A DNA stretch of 64,000 nt from contig MVAQ01000023.1 in the NCBI GenBank assembly GCA_014825775.1, forward strand, positions 62,001-126,000, given 5' to 3'. The notes beneath the pieces were generated by a model. That model made no database searches. It was given only the letters and a program-made list of their open reading frames with translations, and had not been told where the DNA came from. The position numbers and the translations under genes were made by a program. Origin of the DNA: Krasilnikovozyma curviuscula. Taxonomy: Eukaryota; Basidiomycota; Tremellomycetes; Cystofilobasidiales; Mrakiaceae. Below are positions 24,680 through 36,886 of the stretch, piece by piece (position 1 is the first letter of the stretch; every line of letters starts with the position of its first letter).

Positions 24680-27600
24680 ATGGCTCAGCCTCCAGAGGAG
24701 GACCAACTGCCAGCCCCAGCGACAGCTTTGTGCGAGAAGCGACCCCGTCTGAAGCGAGTCTACCAGCATTTCAAGAAGCATCTACAAAATCCTAGTGCTC
24801 CCTCTAGCGGTTCGACTGTGGGAAGCTTCTATGGGAAAGAAGACTCGGTAGGGCCCTTGCCCAGCATCGAGAAGGATGATGTTCGCCAAGTTCAGGTTCT
24901 GCCAGACGATCGACGAGAGGTAGTGGTGGTGACCAATCAAATTGAGAAGGGTACAAGTAGGGAGTGGGAAAAGTAAAGTCATTTTATTCTTCAGTTTTGG
25001 TGGGTCGTCTGCTGACAAATCTACTGGAACTCGTTGTTTCGAAACACAGGAGACTCAAAAACATTGTGTTCCTGCAAGAAGGTATTTAGTTGTCCCGAGC
25101 AAAATGGTTCTCACTCGTTCACTGAAGTTATGTTTATGTCCAACAAGGTGCTTCAACGGTGTCTTTGATAGCCTCTCATCACTCTACAAGGGCTGAGACG
25201 ATCGGGCCCAAGATTGAGAAGTCAAGAATTTACACCTGGGCGACCAGGCTAGGAATCTCGATATTCCCTCCGATCCAAAGCTTCCTGGATCAGAGGTTTA
25301 GCGACCCAAAGGAGGAGGCTGCCTATCAAAAGGACTACTGGTCCAGAAACAAGAGGTGCATTCTAAGTTGCGCTTGACGTGCGCGTTGTTGCTGACTCTG
25401 ATATCACTACAGATTGGCCATCTTTGCTTCGGCATTCTATCCAGTCATGTGGTTCTCCTCTTTGATGTAAGTTCTGCTTCCCAAGGTTCGTTAACTTCGA
25501 GTAGATTACTCACATGGCCCTGTTGACTGTTTAGTTTTTTGGTTCGTACTCGCCTCTCGTTAACATCTGTCAGGCTGTAAACTTACCCATACTTTCCCTC
25601 ATTTACAGCCGAGACCATTCTCACCTGTCAACATGATTGTCTACTGTAGGTCTGGGACGACAATAAGTTCCCAACTCGTCCTCTAACCACTCACCTTCTG
25701 TCCTGCAGATATCCTCGCTCCCATACTGGCAATGCCTGTTCCTTTTTGTATCATCTACGACTGTAATAGGCGATTTCCAATCATATACCAGATCTACCTC
25801 TTCTGCGCAACTTGGTGAGTACTGTCTCTAGCTGCTCGAAAACTGCCTGTTCTCAATTTGATCTTCTCTTCAGGATTTGGAGTTTAGGAATTCTGGCAGA
25901 TGCTGCTGCTTGTGATTACTGGGATGGTTCTTCTGCCCACTGCAACGGGAAAGACTTTGTCAGTATTTGATCTTCCAGCGATTCCTGCTCTGTCGCCTGT
26001 CGCTAACTGCCCATTCCTTGTCGCTTACGCAGTCTGCAGCTATGTTCTGCGCAGCCGCTTTCCCAGTTGTTGCTGTCATCGCTTTGAGACAGGTGAGGCT
26101 GGCTCACGTCTGGTCAACGATCATGTTCACAATCGTCGCTGGTCAGTATCTGTCTGCATCAAATACCGATCCGATGTGCAACAATTTATCGTTTTCTGTT
26201 CATTAGCTAACATAGCAGGAACCAAATCTAGAGATTGGGTAATTTCACTATTTTGCGTTCACCCTCCTTCGTTCCAGCTTCTGATTTTGTTTTTGCTCTC
26301 TAGGGACGAAACTGCTTGATTTTCGTCTTCTTTAGTTACTTTATTTCCATGCTTTCCTTTATGCGAGACAAGCAGGACAGGAAGGTCTACCAACTCACTG
26401 CCCAATTGAAGTCTCAGTTCAAAGCCACTCAAAGAGCTCAAGCAGCCGAGCAAAGGGCATCAGAGTCCAAGCGAAGACTTGTGAATTATATGTTCCAGTA
26501 ATTAGACTTTTCCTCACCGTCGATCCTTATTTGACTCTGACACTCTCTTCTGGCCTGGTAGCGAAATTCGAGTCCCTCTCAACACGAGTCTTTTGGCTGT
26601 TCAGAATTTGGAAGCTGAAGGAATTTTTGATGCTAAGCCTGGTGTTGACATTGATGTAGAAAAGTCGGCATTGGTTGGCGGTCTCAGTATCGTCAAGCAG
26701 ATCTTGGATGGTCAGTTACCAGCATTTGCCCCGCCCTCGTTACGACAGCAGTTTTGAACTTTGTGTTCCTTATGTGTAGATACTCTCGACTTCAGCTCGC
26801 TGGATGCAGGTCGCTTTAAGTTGGTGGCCAGGACGTTCTCGCTCCACCGATGCATGAAGAGTATGGTTGGTGCAATCAAAGTGGGATCTCAACGGAGGAA
26901 TGTAGACTTCCAGATGTCATATGACGATCGGATTGATTCTATCAGCCCTGGTGGGATGGTCTTGGGAGATGAGATGAGACTAAGGCAACTTGTTAACAAC
27001 TTGACATCTAATGCCATCAAGTGAGTGCTTGTCTATACAATGTACATTTCTAAGTCATACTTATCGAATCTGTTCTCTAAATTTATAGATTTGTCAACGT
27101 CGGCGGCAAAGTTACTCTTCGAGTGGACCTCGTCTTCCCAGCTTCAGTGCATCTAGAAGTTTCGCCTGCCGACTCAGGCTTTGATGCAACTCAAGAAAAG
27201 GACCATCACGAAAAAGGAGAAGAAGAAGAAGAAGCGACCTCTCCTCAGCCTCAACAGCTAGTCGTAAGGATCTCCGTCGCAGACTCAGGACCGGGAATTG
27301 CCCAAGAAGACATGGAGAACGCTAAACTCTTCAGTCCTTATGTCCAAACGGAAATAGGGAGAGCAAAAGGAGGCGGTAAAGGAACTGGATTGGGATTGGC
27401 GGTGGTTCGACACATTGTCACATTGTCGAACGGAAGGTTGGGCCTAATATCCAAAGTCGGAGAAGGGTCGACATTCTGGATTGAGCTTCCATTTGTCATC
27501 CCTTCCCAAGATTCAGCTTACTCGTCAACTCTCAGCAAAGCTGAGGCTGGTGGGGCAGATGATGACGAGGATGACGAGGACGAATCTCGAGCGAAACTTC

Positions 27601-28458
27601 GTCGGAACAGCGATTTTGCGTTCGCTGTCTTATCCCATCCTGGGTTTCAAACTCCTACTCTTGAAACCTACCCACCGCCTAGACCTTTCACATCCATGTC
27701 ATCATCACCAAAATCACCAGAAATCATCATATCACCGTCATCTGCCCCACCAGAAGCTCTCAACACACTTTCCGAGAAGCAACTCGTCACCTCGGCAGAA
27801 ACAGTTACGACGACGATTACACCTGCATCACCGATACCGCTGTCTCCTTCTTCCGAACTATATTCTCTTTCTTCGGCTCCTGTTTCCCCGATCATCCCTG
27901 ATGCTTTGCATACGGAAGAGCCTGAAGAAATTTCAACAAGTCTATCAGTGTTAGTAGTGGATGATGACCCCATGACACGAAAGTTGATGTCGAAGATGTT
28001 AATTCGTCTGGGGCACAAGCCATCAGTTGCTGAAGATGGAGTCGTTGGTCTCGACATGATTCTCTCTTCTCCACCGCATCACTATGATTTGATCTTCCTA
28101 GGTGAGCACTGTCGCGTTTTCTCATCGCTGGTGACTCTGCTAAACTCTATCGCTGGTACAGATAATTTTATGCCTCGAATGTCAGGAGTCGAAGTAATCG
28201 CCGAGGCACGAGCTCAGGGAAGGAAGGAGTTTGTCTGTGGTGCTACTGGAAACGCACTCAAAAACGATGTGAGACGGTTGTCCCGCACTGTTGATTATAT
28301 TCTGTCGGAGGCTGACCCATGCATTCGCTCTTTTCGCACCACAGCAAGATGAATATCTTTCAGCTGGACTAGATTACATTTTAACAAAACCTATTATGAA
28401 GGATGCTCTCGCCAAGGCTTTGGATCTTGCCAAAACCACCAAGTTGGCCAGGGAATAA
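24680..28458 (+). CDS. Hybrid histidine kinase with membrane sensor domain (copy 2)
   Basis: Tandem paralogue of the kinase at 19457-23147 with the same order of parts: basic cytosolic N terminus (RPRLKRVYQHFKKHLQNPS), WEK junction, YWSRNKR before several hydrophobic helices, coiled linker, H-box (HEIRVPLNTSLLAVQNLEAE) with its His codon split by an intron at 26499-26561, N-box (RLRQLVNNLTSNAIKF), canonical G1 (VADSGPGIAQED), G2 (GKGTGLGLAVVRHI), a Pro/Ser-rich spacer and a receiver with DLIFLDNFMPR, GATGNA and ILTKPIMK. Near the H-box it differs from copy 1 at only a few residues, whereas the membrane sensor region is much more divergent. It carries an intron after the N-box that copy 1 lacks. 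All catalytic motifs look intact, so it is expected to be active. Signal and downstream partner are unknown. Confidence 0.88.
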
Positions 28459-28667
28459 TATCTCCGAACCAAAACGGGCCGGGCGTCTTCAATTTTCCGC
28501 ATGGATACGATTCTTCTTTTTTTTAATCTGGGTTATTTGTTCGCCGTGGGCTTATTTGTATCATCGTGTTGTATCACTCTGAACACTGCCGTCAATCCTT
28601 GTCCATATTTATAACACAATACATAATGTTTCATTCACGTACAACATATGGTGTAGATGCCCAGCGA

Positions 28668-29563
28668 CTACAAGTCTGGATTCAAATCGAAGTCGAAGAC
28701 CTCGAAAGACGGTTGCGACGGCTGTTGCGTTAACGCTGCTCCAAATGGGTTTCCTGCTATTTGAGAGGCACCATTCATTACAATACCAGCTGTAATAGAA
28801 GATTTCAGAAATTGTGTAAAGCATCAGGTCGTGAGAAGCTCTGTCTGAGGTCCGACACTGACCATTTCCTTGGACTTTTGTCGTCTCACCAATAGTTCCA
28901 CCAACGCCTTCGACGTCGTCCATCGCATCTCCAGCTTTGAAGTTCAGTTTTCCTCGACGCATCGTTTGCTCTGTAGGGAAAGGCGGAAAGTAGTTGCCAA
29001 TGTGCTGACCCGAGTCTTGGTTCGTGTAAAAAGTTGGAGGAGCTGATGTATACGGTGCCAGCGTAGCAGCGTAGGTAAGGAGTGTTTTAGGGTCAGAAGG
29101 AGCTGTTTAAGGTGTAGAGAGAGAAAGCAAATCAGGCTACCAGTAAGAACTTGAACGGGAACACTTGGAATGTGAGGTAGGAGTACGAACTCTTTACGGC
29201 TTTGTCTATCCTGTCTAACACGACCTTTGACTCATTCAACAGCGATTCCAATTCCATCTTTCCATTCCTGAGTCCAATCAGCACGTCTCTAATCCCCCTT
29301 TCAGCTTCCTCGCTCTCCTTCTGCAACTTTTCGAGCCGCTTCCATTTTATCTGGTGTTTCCTGCTCTCTTCCTGCAGTTGACTGAGCTCAGAATCTAACT
29401 TGATGAGGTCCTGATGTATAAGATTAGCTGCTCTAGGCTGTTTCGACGACGAGGAGGGTGCTGAGGGGAGTTGGACTATGGAAAGGGAGAGAAAGAGCTC
29501 GCTGATGAGGATGGACTGTTTATTGAGGTTGGCCAGGATTCTATCTGCTGGAGCTGAAGTCAT
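28668..29563 (-). CDS. MED4: Mediator complex subunit 4
   Basis: Med4 is a middle-module subunit of Mediator, pairing with Med9 and contacting Med7/Med21 to link activators to RNA polymerase II. The N-terminal exon (MTSAPADRILANLNKQSILI) leads into a long coiled coil (LDSELSQLQEESRKHQIKWK and beyond). The next exons carry the family's signature APSDPKTLLTYAATLAPYTS with APPTFY, and FPPFPTEQTMRRGKL. A Gly/acidic stretch and a short tail (FEVFDFDLNPDL) end the protein. Four or so exons. The C-terminal D-x-NPDL ending resembles that of other fungal and animal Med4 proteins. Confidence 0.85.
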
Positions 29564-29754
29564 GGCTGCCGTCGTTGCTCCAACTGTTACAAGTACTCGG
29601 TTTCGAATATTCAGCTGAAAGAACGTCAGCGGAGAAGATACGCCTCCCAGCCTGAAGGGTTCAGATCACTGAATCTGAGGTGGTATCAAACCACATTATT
29701 TACTTATCGCACCAGCAAGTGACTGACCTCGATAAATCAACTCATAGTCTCTGT
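29564..29754. promoter_or_regulatory. Shared divergent promoter, MED4 / acyltransferase
   Basis: 191 bp between divergent starts. An in-frame ATG at 29680 for the acyltransferase would shorten it to 116 bp. No motif recognised. Confidence 0.4.
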
Positions 29755-31445
29755 ATGGAAGCAACAACATATTCTTCACCACGTCTGAAGCTACCGGCTG
29801 GCAGCTTTCTTCGAGTCGCCGTGTTCACCGTCGTCCTGTTCACTCAAGGGATCATTTGCAACATCTTTCTCATCTTGGGATCAGCTACGAGAATATTCAA
29901 TGCTGAAGTTGACTGGACCTTAAAGAGCTGGACGGCGTGAGTTCATTGTGTGCTCCGGAAAGCAACTAGGGAAGTAGTTGGATCTGACTACTCTATCCTT
30001 ACGTAACTTTCAACCTTCAGATCATGGCTCTGGACCTCGATGCAGGTAAGTACTCTTACTTTATGCTATCCTGGTCACCTTTGACTGACTCCAGGGACCT
30101 TTTGCCAGAAAACCTTCGAGCGTCGGAATCACGGTGCTAAGTGCCTGACGTTCTCGGGGGATAGACTGCCAAAGGAAGGTGAAAGTGCTATCGTGATAGC
30201 GAACCATCAGAGCTATGTGGACTTCCTAGCTATACAAGCTTTGGCGATTCGAGTAGGTGGATCGCGCTGCTTATATTTCCCATCTATCAGCTGTACCTGT
30301 CACTAACTGCATATCTCCGTAGTGTGGTTACATTGGATATAATCGCTACTTCGTCAAGAAAGAGCTCGTCTGGCAGCTGCGTGAGTATCTTTCCAACCAC
30401 AATCGTTTTGTGTCGCTACGGTGCGTAATGAACTCTGAAATGTTTCGTCATCTTCACAGCAATTTTTGGTAGTACGTAGATTTGTCACCATGTTTCCTTT
30501 AACTCTTAAACTGACTGTTTACTTGTCTTCTATGTAACTTTGAAGTTAGTTTCTGGGTGAGGAAGCGACCAGTTGTCGATCGGGCCATTCATCAGTGTTG
30601 TTGTGACTAACGCCACCTCTTTTACTTCCAGCTCATTGGAATGATATTGGTTGATCGCCGATGGACTGAGGATAGAAAGAAAATTGAGTGAGCTCACATT
30701 AATACGTGCTCTCACCGGCTCGTCCCCATCAGTTACTGATGGCGATATTGCTCCAAACAGACAAGCTTTCTCTCATCTCAAGCGCTCGAGTGTTCCAATT
30801 TGGATCATTTCATACTTGGAAGGTCACCGTAAAACAGAGAAAGGCATCAAAGCTGTATGTCGAGCCCACCCGTTCCATCCCATCCTGTGATCCGTTTTAA
30901 AAGCCGGTCCTCACCTCCTATCTCAGAGCCAAGCATACTGTACCAAATCAGGTAAAACAAAATTACTGGAAGTCCTATATCCACGAACGAAAGGCTTCGT
31001 CGCAACAGTCAATGGCCTTCGAGATTCACACGTCAAGGTCGTCTACGATATCACGGTAGCCTACACTGGACCAAAAGGCTTTGGACATCCACCAAACCTA
31101 TTGGATGTCTACTCGTACGAGAATGTATCCAGCTTGGGATGGAAGATACATATTCATACGAGGAGGTGAGGAAATTCGTTGATTGCAGTCACTCTTAAGG
31201 AACGGTGTATTGATATTCTTTCTGTATCATTGCACTCATTACTCTACTACAGAATTCTCATCGAAGAGCTACCGAAAAGCGATGAGGAGCTTGCTGCATG
31301 GGCAGAAGAAGCGTTCGTGCTAAAGGATCAAATTCTTCAACAGATGAGACTGTCATGGATAAGTGGCAATGAGAGTAAGAAGCTGTTAAACGAGGTTTGG
31401 CGGGAAGATTATTTCACCACCAGCGATAAGCTGAAGGAAGGCTGA
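29755..31445 (+). CDS. Lysophospholipid (1-acyl-glycerol-3-phosphate) acyltransferase, AGPAT5/LCLAT1-like
   Basis: A membrane acyltransferase of the PlsC family that acylates lysophosphatidic acid or another lysophospholipid, probably in the ER. An N-terminal hydrophobic helix (RVAVFTVVLFTQGIICNIFL) is followed by block I (IVIANHQSYVDFLAIQ, the NH-x4-D catalytic motif), a CGYIGYNRYFVKKELVWQLP region, block II (GMILVDRRWTEDR), block III in the form SYLEGHRKTEKG and block IV (PRTKGFVATVNGLRD). Around nine exons. For one intron the acceptor TTTTGCCAG was chosen because only it joins WTSMQKTFERRNH in frame. The C terminus is acidic, then basic. Block III has His where the family normally has Thr (EGTR). 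An upstream in-frame ATG (29680) would add 25 residues. Confidence 0.82.
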
Positions 31446-31599
31446 GGGCAATTGATAGCCACGAGTGAATACCCAATTTCAATAATATACCTACCTGATT
31501 CAATAGGATCACGTTATATGACAGTGTTATCGAATTTTCTATTCCGCGAAATATGAATGAGATGGAATGGATGACAATAGTATCATTCATAAAAAGCAG

Positions 31600-34500
31600 C
31601 TACTCGACTTTAGCCTTGGGCACCGTAGCTCGGTTGGGAAGTTTGGCAGCTACTTCGTCGATCTTCCTAAATTGGAATGGGAAACGAGACGGGTACAAGA
31701 ATGGCCTCATGTCAAAGCGATTATCATCGGGACTGTACGATTCCTACAGTCGGAGGAGTAAAATGACAAGTTAAAAACAAAGCGAGATAACTGGGGCCGT
31801 GCGGTGCGATGATCAAACTTACTGCGTGGTATGATGGTGTCAAGGTGGTCATTTTGTGTCGATTGCGGGCATGTTCGAAGAAAAACAATTTCACCTTGTC
31901 AGCGACCTAAAAAGATAATGGTTGTGAGCGTTTGAGTGTCAAGACGAATGACGTTGGGAGTGCTTACCTCCAGCGGAGACAGCACCGACCCCCACTCAGA
32001 CACAAGCTTCAAGAACATGCTGTATGGTCCACACTTCTGTATCTTCCTCAATTTTCCATAAACTGAGAGCTCGTTGTATGTCATGCCCATATCTGCTTCG
32101 TCTGCCTGAACGTAGTTTTCCGTGATGGGTTCAAGCTCTGCTGTCGGTACTGCAGTTAAGAACTCTTCGAGGATTGGTAACTTAAAGTTGGTCTGGGCAT
32201 AGGCGATGAATCCTTTGAGATCAGTCTTAGAGATACCTCCAATTGGGTTCACATCAGCACTCGAGGCACTGAACGAGAGCGAGAATGTAAATGAGCGCTG
32301 CGTTAGACTTAAAAACACAGACAAGACAAAATACACTGACTCGTATTTCGTGAGGTAGCCACGTAAACTGGTGAGTTAAAAAATCTGAGGTAAGTTGGAG
32401 GGATGCCAAAAAAAAAAAAAAAAAAAAAAAACAACAAAGTTGGAGGGATGCCAAAAAAAAAAAAAAAAAAAAAAAACACCAGAGCAATGGAGAAAATGTG
32501 ACATACCTCTCATCCACATTAGCACTACCAAGTACAAGCAAGCCTCCCTGTCTTCCCCTGACAAAGGGAAGGAGCTGAGCGAACATGTAGGCAAGTACCA
32601 TGCGAAGTCTCGCTTGGATATTTTGCAAGGCCAAATTCTCGGCACTGGAGCCACCGTGAACCTTGAACTGAGGCTTTATACCAGTGACGAAACCAAACAG
32701 ATTTGTAACTGCGGCAACCACTGTGTCCATATTTAAGTCGACGTGATAACTAGGAGGCCAACCTGGTCAAGCGCGAGTTTTGTTTTTAAACCACAGACGT
32801 AAACTCACCTTCCAATAGATTCAGCCAAGTCCTTCGCCCTCTTCCTAGTCTCAATACTGGAATTCTCTGTACCCATGTAGCAAGTGTGGAAGATTCTACT
32901 AGCGAACTCCCTGGGATCAGTTGGAACATACGTAGAGTCGGCTGGTTCACCAGAGATGCGACGGGCGTCATCGATGACTTGTTGTCGGCCAGCTGAGCAA
33001 GACTCCACAACCAAACGACACATGGAATGTACGATGGTGGCTGTAGCGCAGGAGTCGATACCGCCGCTGAGCGGAAGGAAGTAGCCTTGAGTTCTAGAGC
33101 GTCGAAGGTAGTCCCAGAGCCAACATGCTGGTCCAAGACTGCAAGGAAGATACAGCCGTCGGGTTAGTCGTAGTCATCTGATGGAAGAGAATGAAAAACC
33201 ATGTACTCACGCAATTTCCTCCTCAGGTAGGCAGTATCTAACAGGCTGAACTTTTGTTTCCTCACCACCTAGTTCGCCAGTTCCATCATCCAAACTCCAA
33301 TCCACTCTTACCCTTTGGTACCTCTGGGCACCAGCCGCCTGAATACTCCTCGAGCTGTTGGTTCTATGTGCTCTAACTGCGTCTAGGTCTAAAGTTGCAG
33401 AAACGACTTCGACTTCCTCTAACCCGAACTGTGCGCCTTGGGCGACGACTTGGCCGTTGATCACGATCAGAGCAGAGCCATCGTAGTAGAGTCTGTCTCC
33501 GTCGCATCCACGTTGGTTTGCATAGAGGTAGATACCACCCATCTGTGAGTAATTAAAGCAGATCGGCGAAGAGGACTTGAGACGAGAATGGCGAAGTAAC
33601 GACGCACCTTCTGAGTAGCTTCTTCAATGAGCTTGATACGAGTATGGAGTTTTCTCAGTTCATGATGACTTCCACTTGAATTCGTGAAAATTTCGACTCC
33701 GTCTAATCCCATGAGAATGTGTGGGCTCGCAGGCGTGAAAAGTTCCTCGCAGAGTTCGACACCGATGCAAGTGTCGAGAGTTGAGACGACAGCGTCACCA
33801 AAAGGAACGGTAGTCTAAATGATGCAAAGAAGCGGGTAAATATTGAGCCAAAATAGATAAAATAATAGAATCTCACCTGTCCTGTGATAGCGCGCAGTTG
33901 GGGAGGCAGCATATGTTCCTCCCATTCTCTAGGTTTCATCCACGGCGTAAAGTATCTGAGCTCTCTCTGATTTAAAAAACATTTTGAGACTCTAGTAGCA
34001 GACGCAGGTTGTGGGCGATTGACTCACGTAATTTCCGTCATTTGCCAACCACATCTTGGGGCGTATCAACAGAATCTTTCGGTTGTAAAAGATGACGCGC
34101 ACGTTGTAGATGACATTCTTGTGGGTCATGGGGCTAATTGAAAATTGAACATAATAAGTAAAAAGTGGAAGGTTTAGTCTCTGAACTTACAGTCCAACGT
34201 CGCACACGATATCTTGGGCGATTTCCGAGTCGATGATGTTGCCCAGGACCTCCCAGGAGTGGTCCATTGTATCACCTGCAGGATTAAGAAGTAAACCTTG
34301 TATTCGCCTGAGTGTGTAGAGAAAGTACTTACTTTCCAGGAAGTGGTCCAAACAGCCATATCCTCTGAAAGAGCCGTCGGTCTCAGCTTTGAGGTTTTAA
34401 CTATTAAGAACGCTTTACTCACGTAATCTCAAGCTCAGGTCCAACACGAAGCTTGGCGCCTCTTTCCCTAGCTATCTTGATGGAAAGCAATATCCTCTCA

Positions 34501-34786
34501 GCGTTGCCCTAGACGACCGCAATCCAAAATCAGTCCCACCCTATCGTCGGATCTTAAAGTAACTCACATCGAAGTCTAGAGCCCATTGATTGAGTGAGCT
34601 ATTGAAACAATATGAAGCTTCAGCTCAAAAGATTCAAACCAGGGATGGGAATACGAAACGTACCATCTGTCCGTGGTCCAACGATCAAGTGAGGCGAAGA
34701 AGAAATGAAAGCAATAAGCATTCGCAGCAAAGGTCTGAGGTACGACGAACTACCACATACGTTGCTACTGTGATGAGATGTGGCAT
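31600..34786 (-). CDS. QNS1: Glutamine-dependent NAD+ synthetase
   Basis: Catalyses the last step of NAD+ synthesis: amidation of nicotinic acid adenine dinucleotide using ATP and ammonia released from glutamine. The N-terminal nitrilase-type amidase domain shows [20 protein letters not shown] and the catalytic Cys in [13 protein letters not shown]. The C-terminal synthetase domain has the PP-loop ATP site ([20 protein letters not shown]), [50 protein letters not shown] and [19 protein letters not shown]. The last residues are VPKAKVE. The start exon is short (MPHLITVAT) and splices to [10 protein letters not shown]; the Cys that often precedes LNQW in orthologues is absent in this splice. 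An oversized 139-nt intron (32368-32506) holds the A-rich tandem repeat listed separately. About a dozen exons. Confidence 0.93.
32392..32476. repeat. 45-bp tandem repeat with two A24 tracts in a QNS1 intron
   Basis: Two copies of AAGTTGGAGGGATGCC, each followed by exactly 24 A (runs at 32408-32431 and 32453-32476), lie 45 bp apart. On the gene strand each reads as a T24 tract followed by GGCATCCCTCC. The repeat sits inside the intron that splits VDE from SLRGY. It is probably a recent local duplication or replication-slippage product. Confidence 0.9.
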
Positions 34787-35195
34787 CTCGAATTAAATGC
34801 AAGGCAATCGCTGTTGTGAGTCACTTCGCCTTCATTGGTTTCTCTCGAGGGCGTCCCAACCCTCGTCTGTCACCCGGGTTTAAATCGAGGCCGAATTTTC
34901 TGAGGCTAACAGGGTCAAGACTTGAGCCTGGAAACGAAGGTGAGTGCAGACATTTTAGAAGGTGACTCAGAGGGTCGACTTGGTCACCAAACGGACGGGG
35001 CAGAAGAGGAGGGCACAGGAAGCTGCTGCTCGCAGTTTTAGCTGTTATGGAGCTGGGAACACAACAGTGATTGATCGTTTCCATCTAAACGAAGTGCGAT
35101 TGGCCTGCATTCTTGTCGAGACTAGATTCGTTATCTCCCCTTTGAAACGAGAGTGTCCCTGAATGCTGAGCCTATCGCTTTTCCCTGTACAGAGA
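34787..35195. promoter_or_regulatory. Divergent intergenic region, QNS1 / LEA2-like gene
   Basis: 409 bp between divergent starts with no domain-bearing frame. It must contain both promoters. The downstream frame is open back to an ATG at 35163. Confidence 0.4.
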
Positions 35196-36749
35196 ATGCC
35201 TCTCCCTCGACCTCATTCCCAGCAGCCGTTACGGCCACCGGCAGATTCAGACTCAGATGACGACAAACCACTTCGACCAGCTGGAAGCAACCACCCCAAC
35301 AGAAGAAGCCTTCAACCACCCCCGAACCAAAGTCGAACAAGAGTCAACTCTCAGTACTCCATGAACTCGTTCTACAATAACAACGATGATGGGCAGTATA
35401 GAGATGATCCAATATCATCAGATGGTCCTAGGGATGAGGAAGAAGGTTTCGATGTTTACGCTGGTCAGTTAGTTTTGAAACGCGAGTGAGTTGGATTCCT
35501 CCTGACTCCAAGTTTCTTTTGCCAGACTTCAACAACGCTGGACCAAGATACTCTACGGCTCCACTGGTCTCTGGCCTGTCCGGTCCCAACTTCATTCAAT
35601 CTTCGATCGCTTCGATGGCGGGAGGTGGTGACAGGAGGTGAGCTTTTGACGCCAATTCGCACAAGACAACATTCGGAGTCCTGATCTCTTACTTATCTTG
35701 TAGAAGTAGACCATACAGTGCATTCATTGAACCAAGCAATCCTTTTTCATCCAACGACGACTTCAAACGATCATCTCATTACGCCAAATCCACATACTCA
35801 ACCCACACCTCAACCGCGCCGCAGAAACTTGAAGATGATCTTGTTACCGTTCCCGTCCTCGGTCCAGATTGGAAGACTACAGAGCTGTACGATCTTTCTA
35901 AGAAGGGAAAGAAAGAGGCCAGAAGAGAACAGAGATCAAAGGTTGTGGCTGAATGGTCTCGAGACCAACGAGGGACATGTGGGATCAGATGGTTAACAAG
36001 GAAAGTCATCGTCTGGAGCATATTTGTGTTGGTTGTAGCGTGAGTGGTTCGGTGAATCTCCTTGTAGACAAAGGTAGATACTGACAGATACTTTAAACAG
36101 CGTTGGTCTCACCCTCTATTTCGTCATCCCTCGATACCCGTCTTACGCCTTCAACTCGGCTCAGCCGCTTCAGATTCCATCTGGTGCTTCCAACAGCTCG
36201 ATTGTGTTCTCGCGGACTCCTGCTAACTTTTCGTTTCCCGCGATCCTGTCATTACAAGGCGAGCAACCACCAACTCGATGTACGACTCGTTCATTGAACT
36301 GATCTTGCTTTTCGCGTCTTCAGCTGACTCTGGAGGATCTTACATACCTGTTCATCTCACTAACGTCCAAGCGAACGTATATGACCTCGAAACAAGTCAG
36401 AAAGTCGGGACAGGAAACTGGTCTGGCACTCTTTCACCCAAAAAACTCACGCAGATAGACTTTCCGATACAATTTGCGTACCAGGGTGTGAACTATACAG
36501 ATTCCACTTGTAAGTCAGGCACTTCTTTCTCATTTTTGAAAAAGCTACCGAAAAACTGATCAGGCTTTCACAGGGGTCGATTTCTACGATGGCTGCGCTC
36601 ACATCTACCCGGGTCAAGCAGCTAGGACCACGCTCAACCTCAGATTGTCTTTAACTTCAAAAATATTCGGCTTGATCGGGTCAAGTGAAACCACAACTCA
36701 GATTTCCAATATTGATTGTCCGTACGAGCTCTCTTCCACATCGGTGTGA
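35196..36749 (+). CDS. Single-pass membrane protein with LEA2/NDR1-like extracytoplasmic domain
   Basis: Type II topology: a long hydrophilic, Pro/Ser/Asn-rich N-terminal region (MPLPRPHSQQPLRPPADSDS onward), a basic segment (KKGKKEARREQRSKV), one strong transmembrane helix (VIVWSIFVLVVAVGLTLYFV), then a C-terminal domain outside the membrane with several N-glycosylation sequons (NSSIVF, NFSFPA, NWSG). The C-terminal part, from FSFPAILSLQADSGGSYIPV through ANVYDLETSQKVGTGNWSGT to LRLSLTSKIFGLI, has the alternating beta-strand pattern of LEA2-type domains found in fungal plasma-membrane proteins. I know of no precise function. About five exons. Alternative start at 35163. Confidence 0.62.
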
Positions 36750-36886
36750 GAAGTGAGAAGCAGACATTATTCGGACGTTCACCTTGACGACTATTTTCAG
36801 GACATTTTCACGCTACTAGCTTAACGGACATTATTGTTATTTTACTGCATTCATCACGTTTATGTACACCCACCAGCCAGCATCAC

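Noticed and set aside
32395..32736. Plus-strand frame with poly-Lys runs
   Set aside because: It is just the A24 repeats and antisense of the NAD synthetase exons read through.
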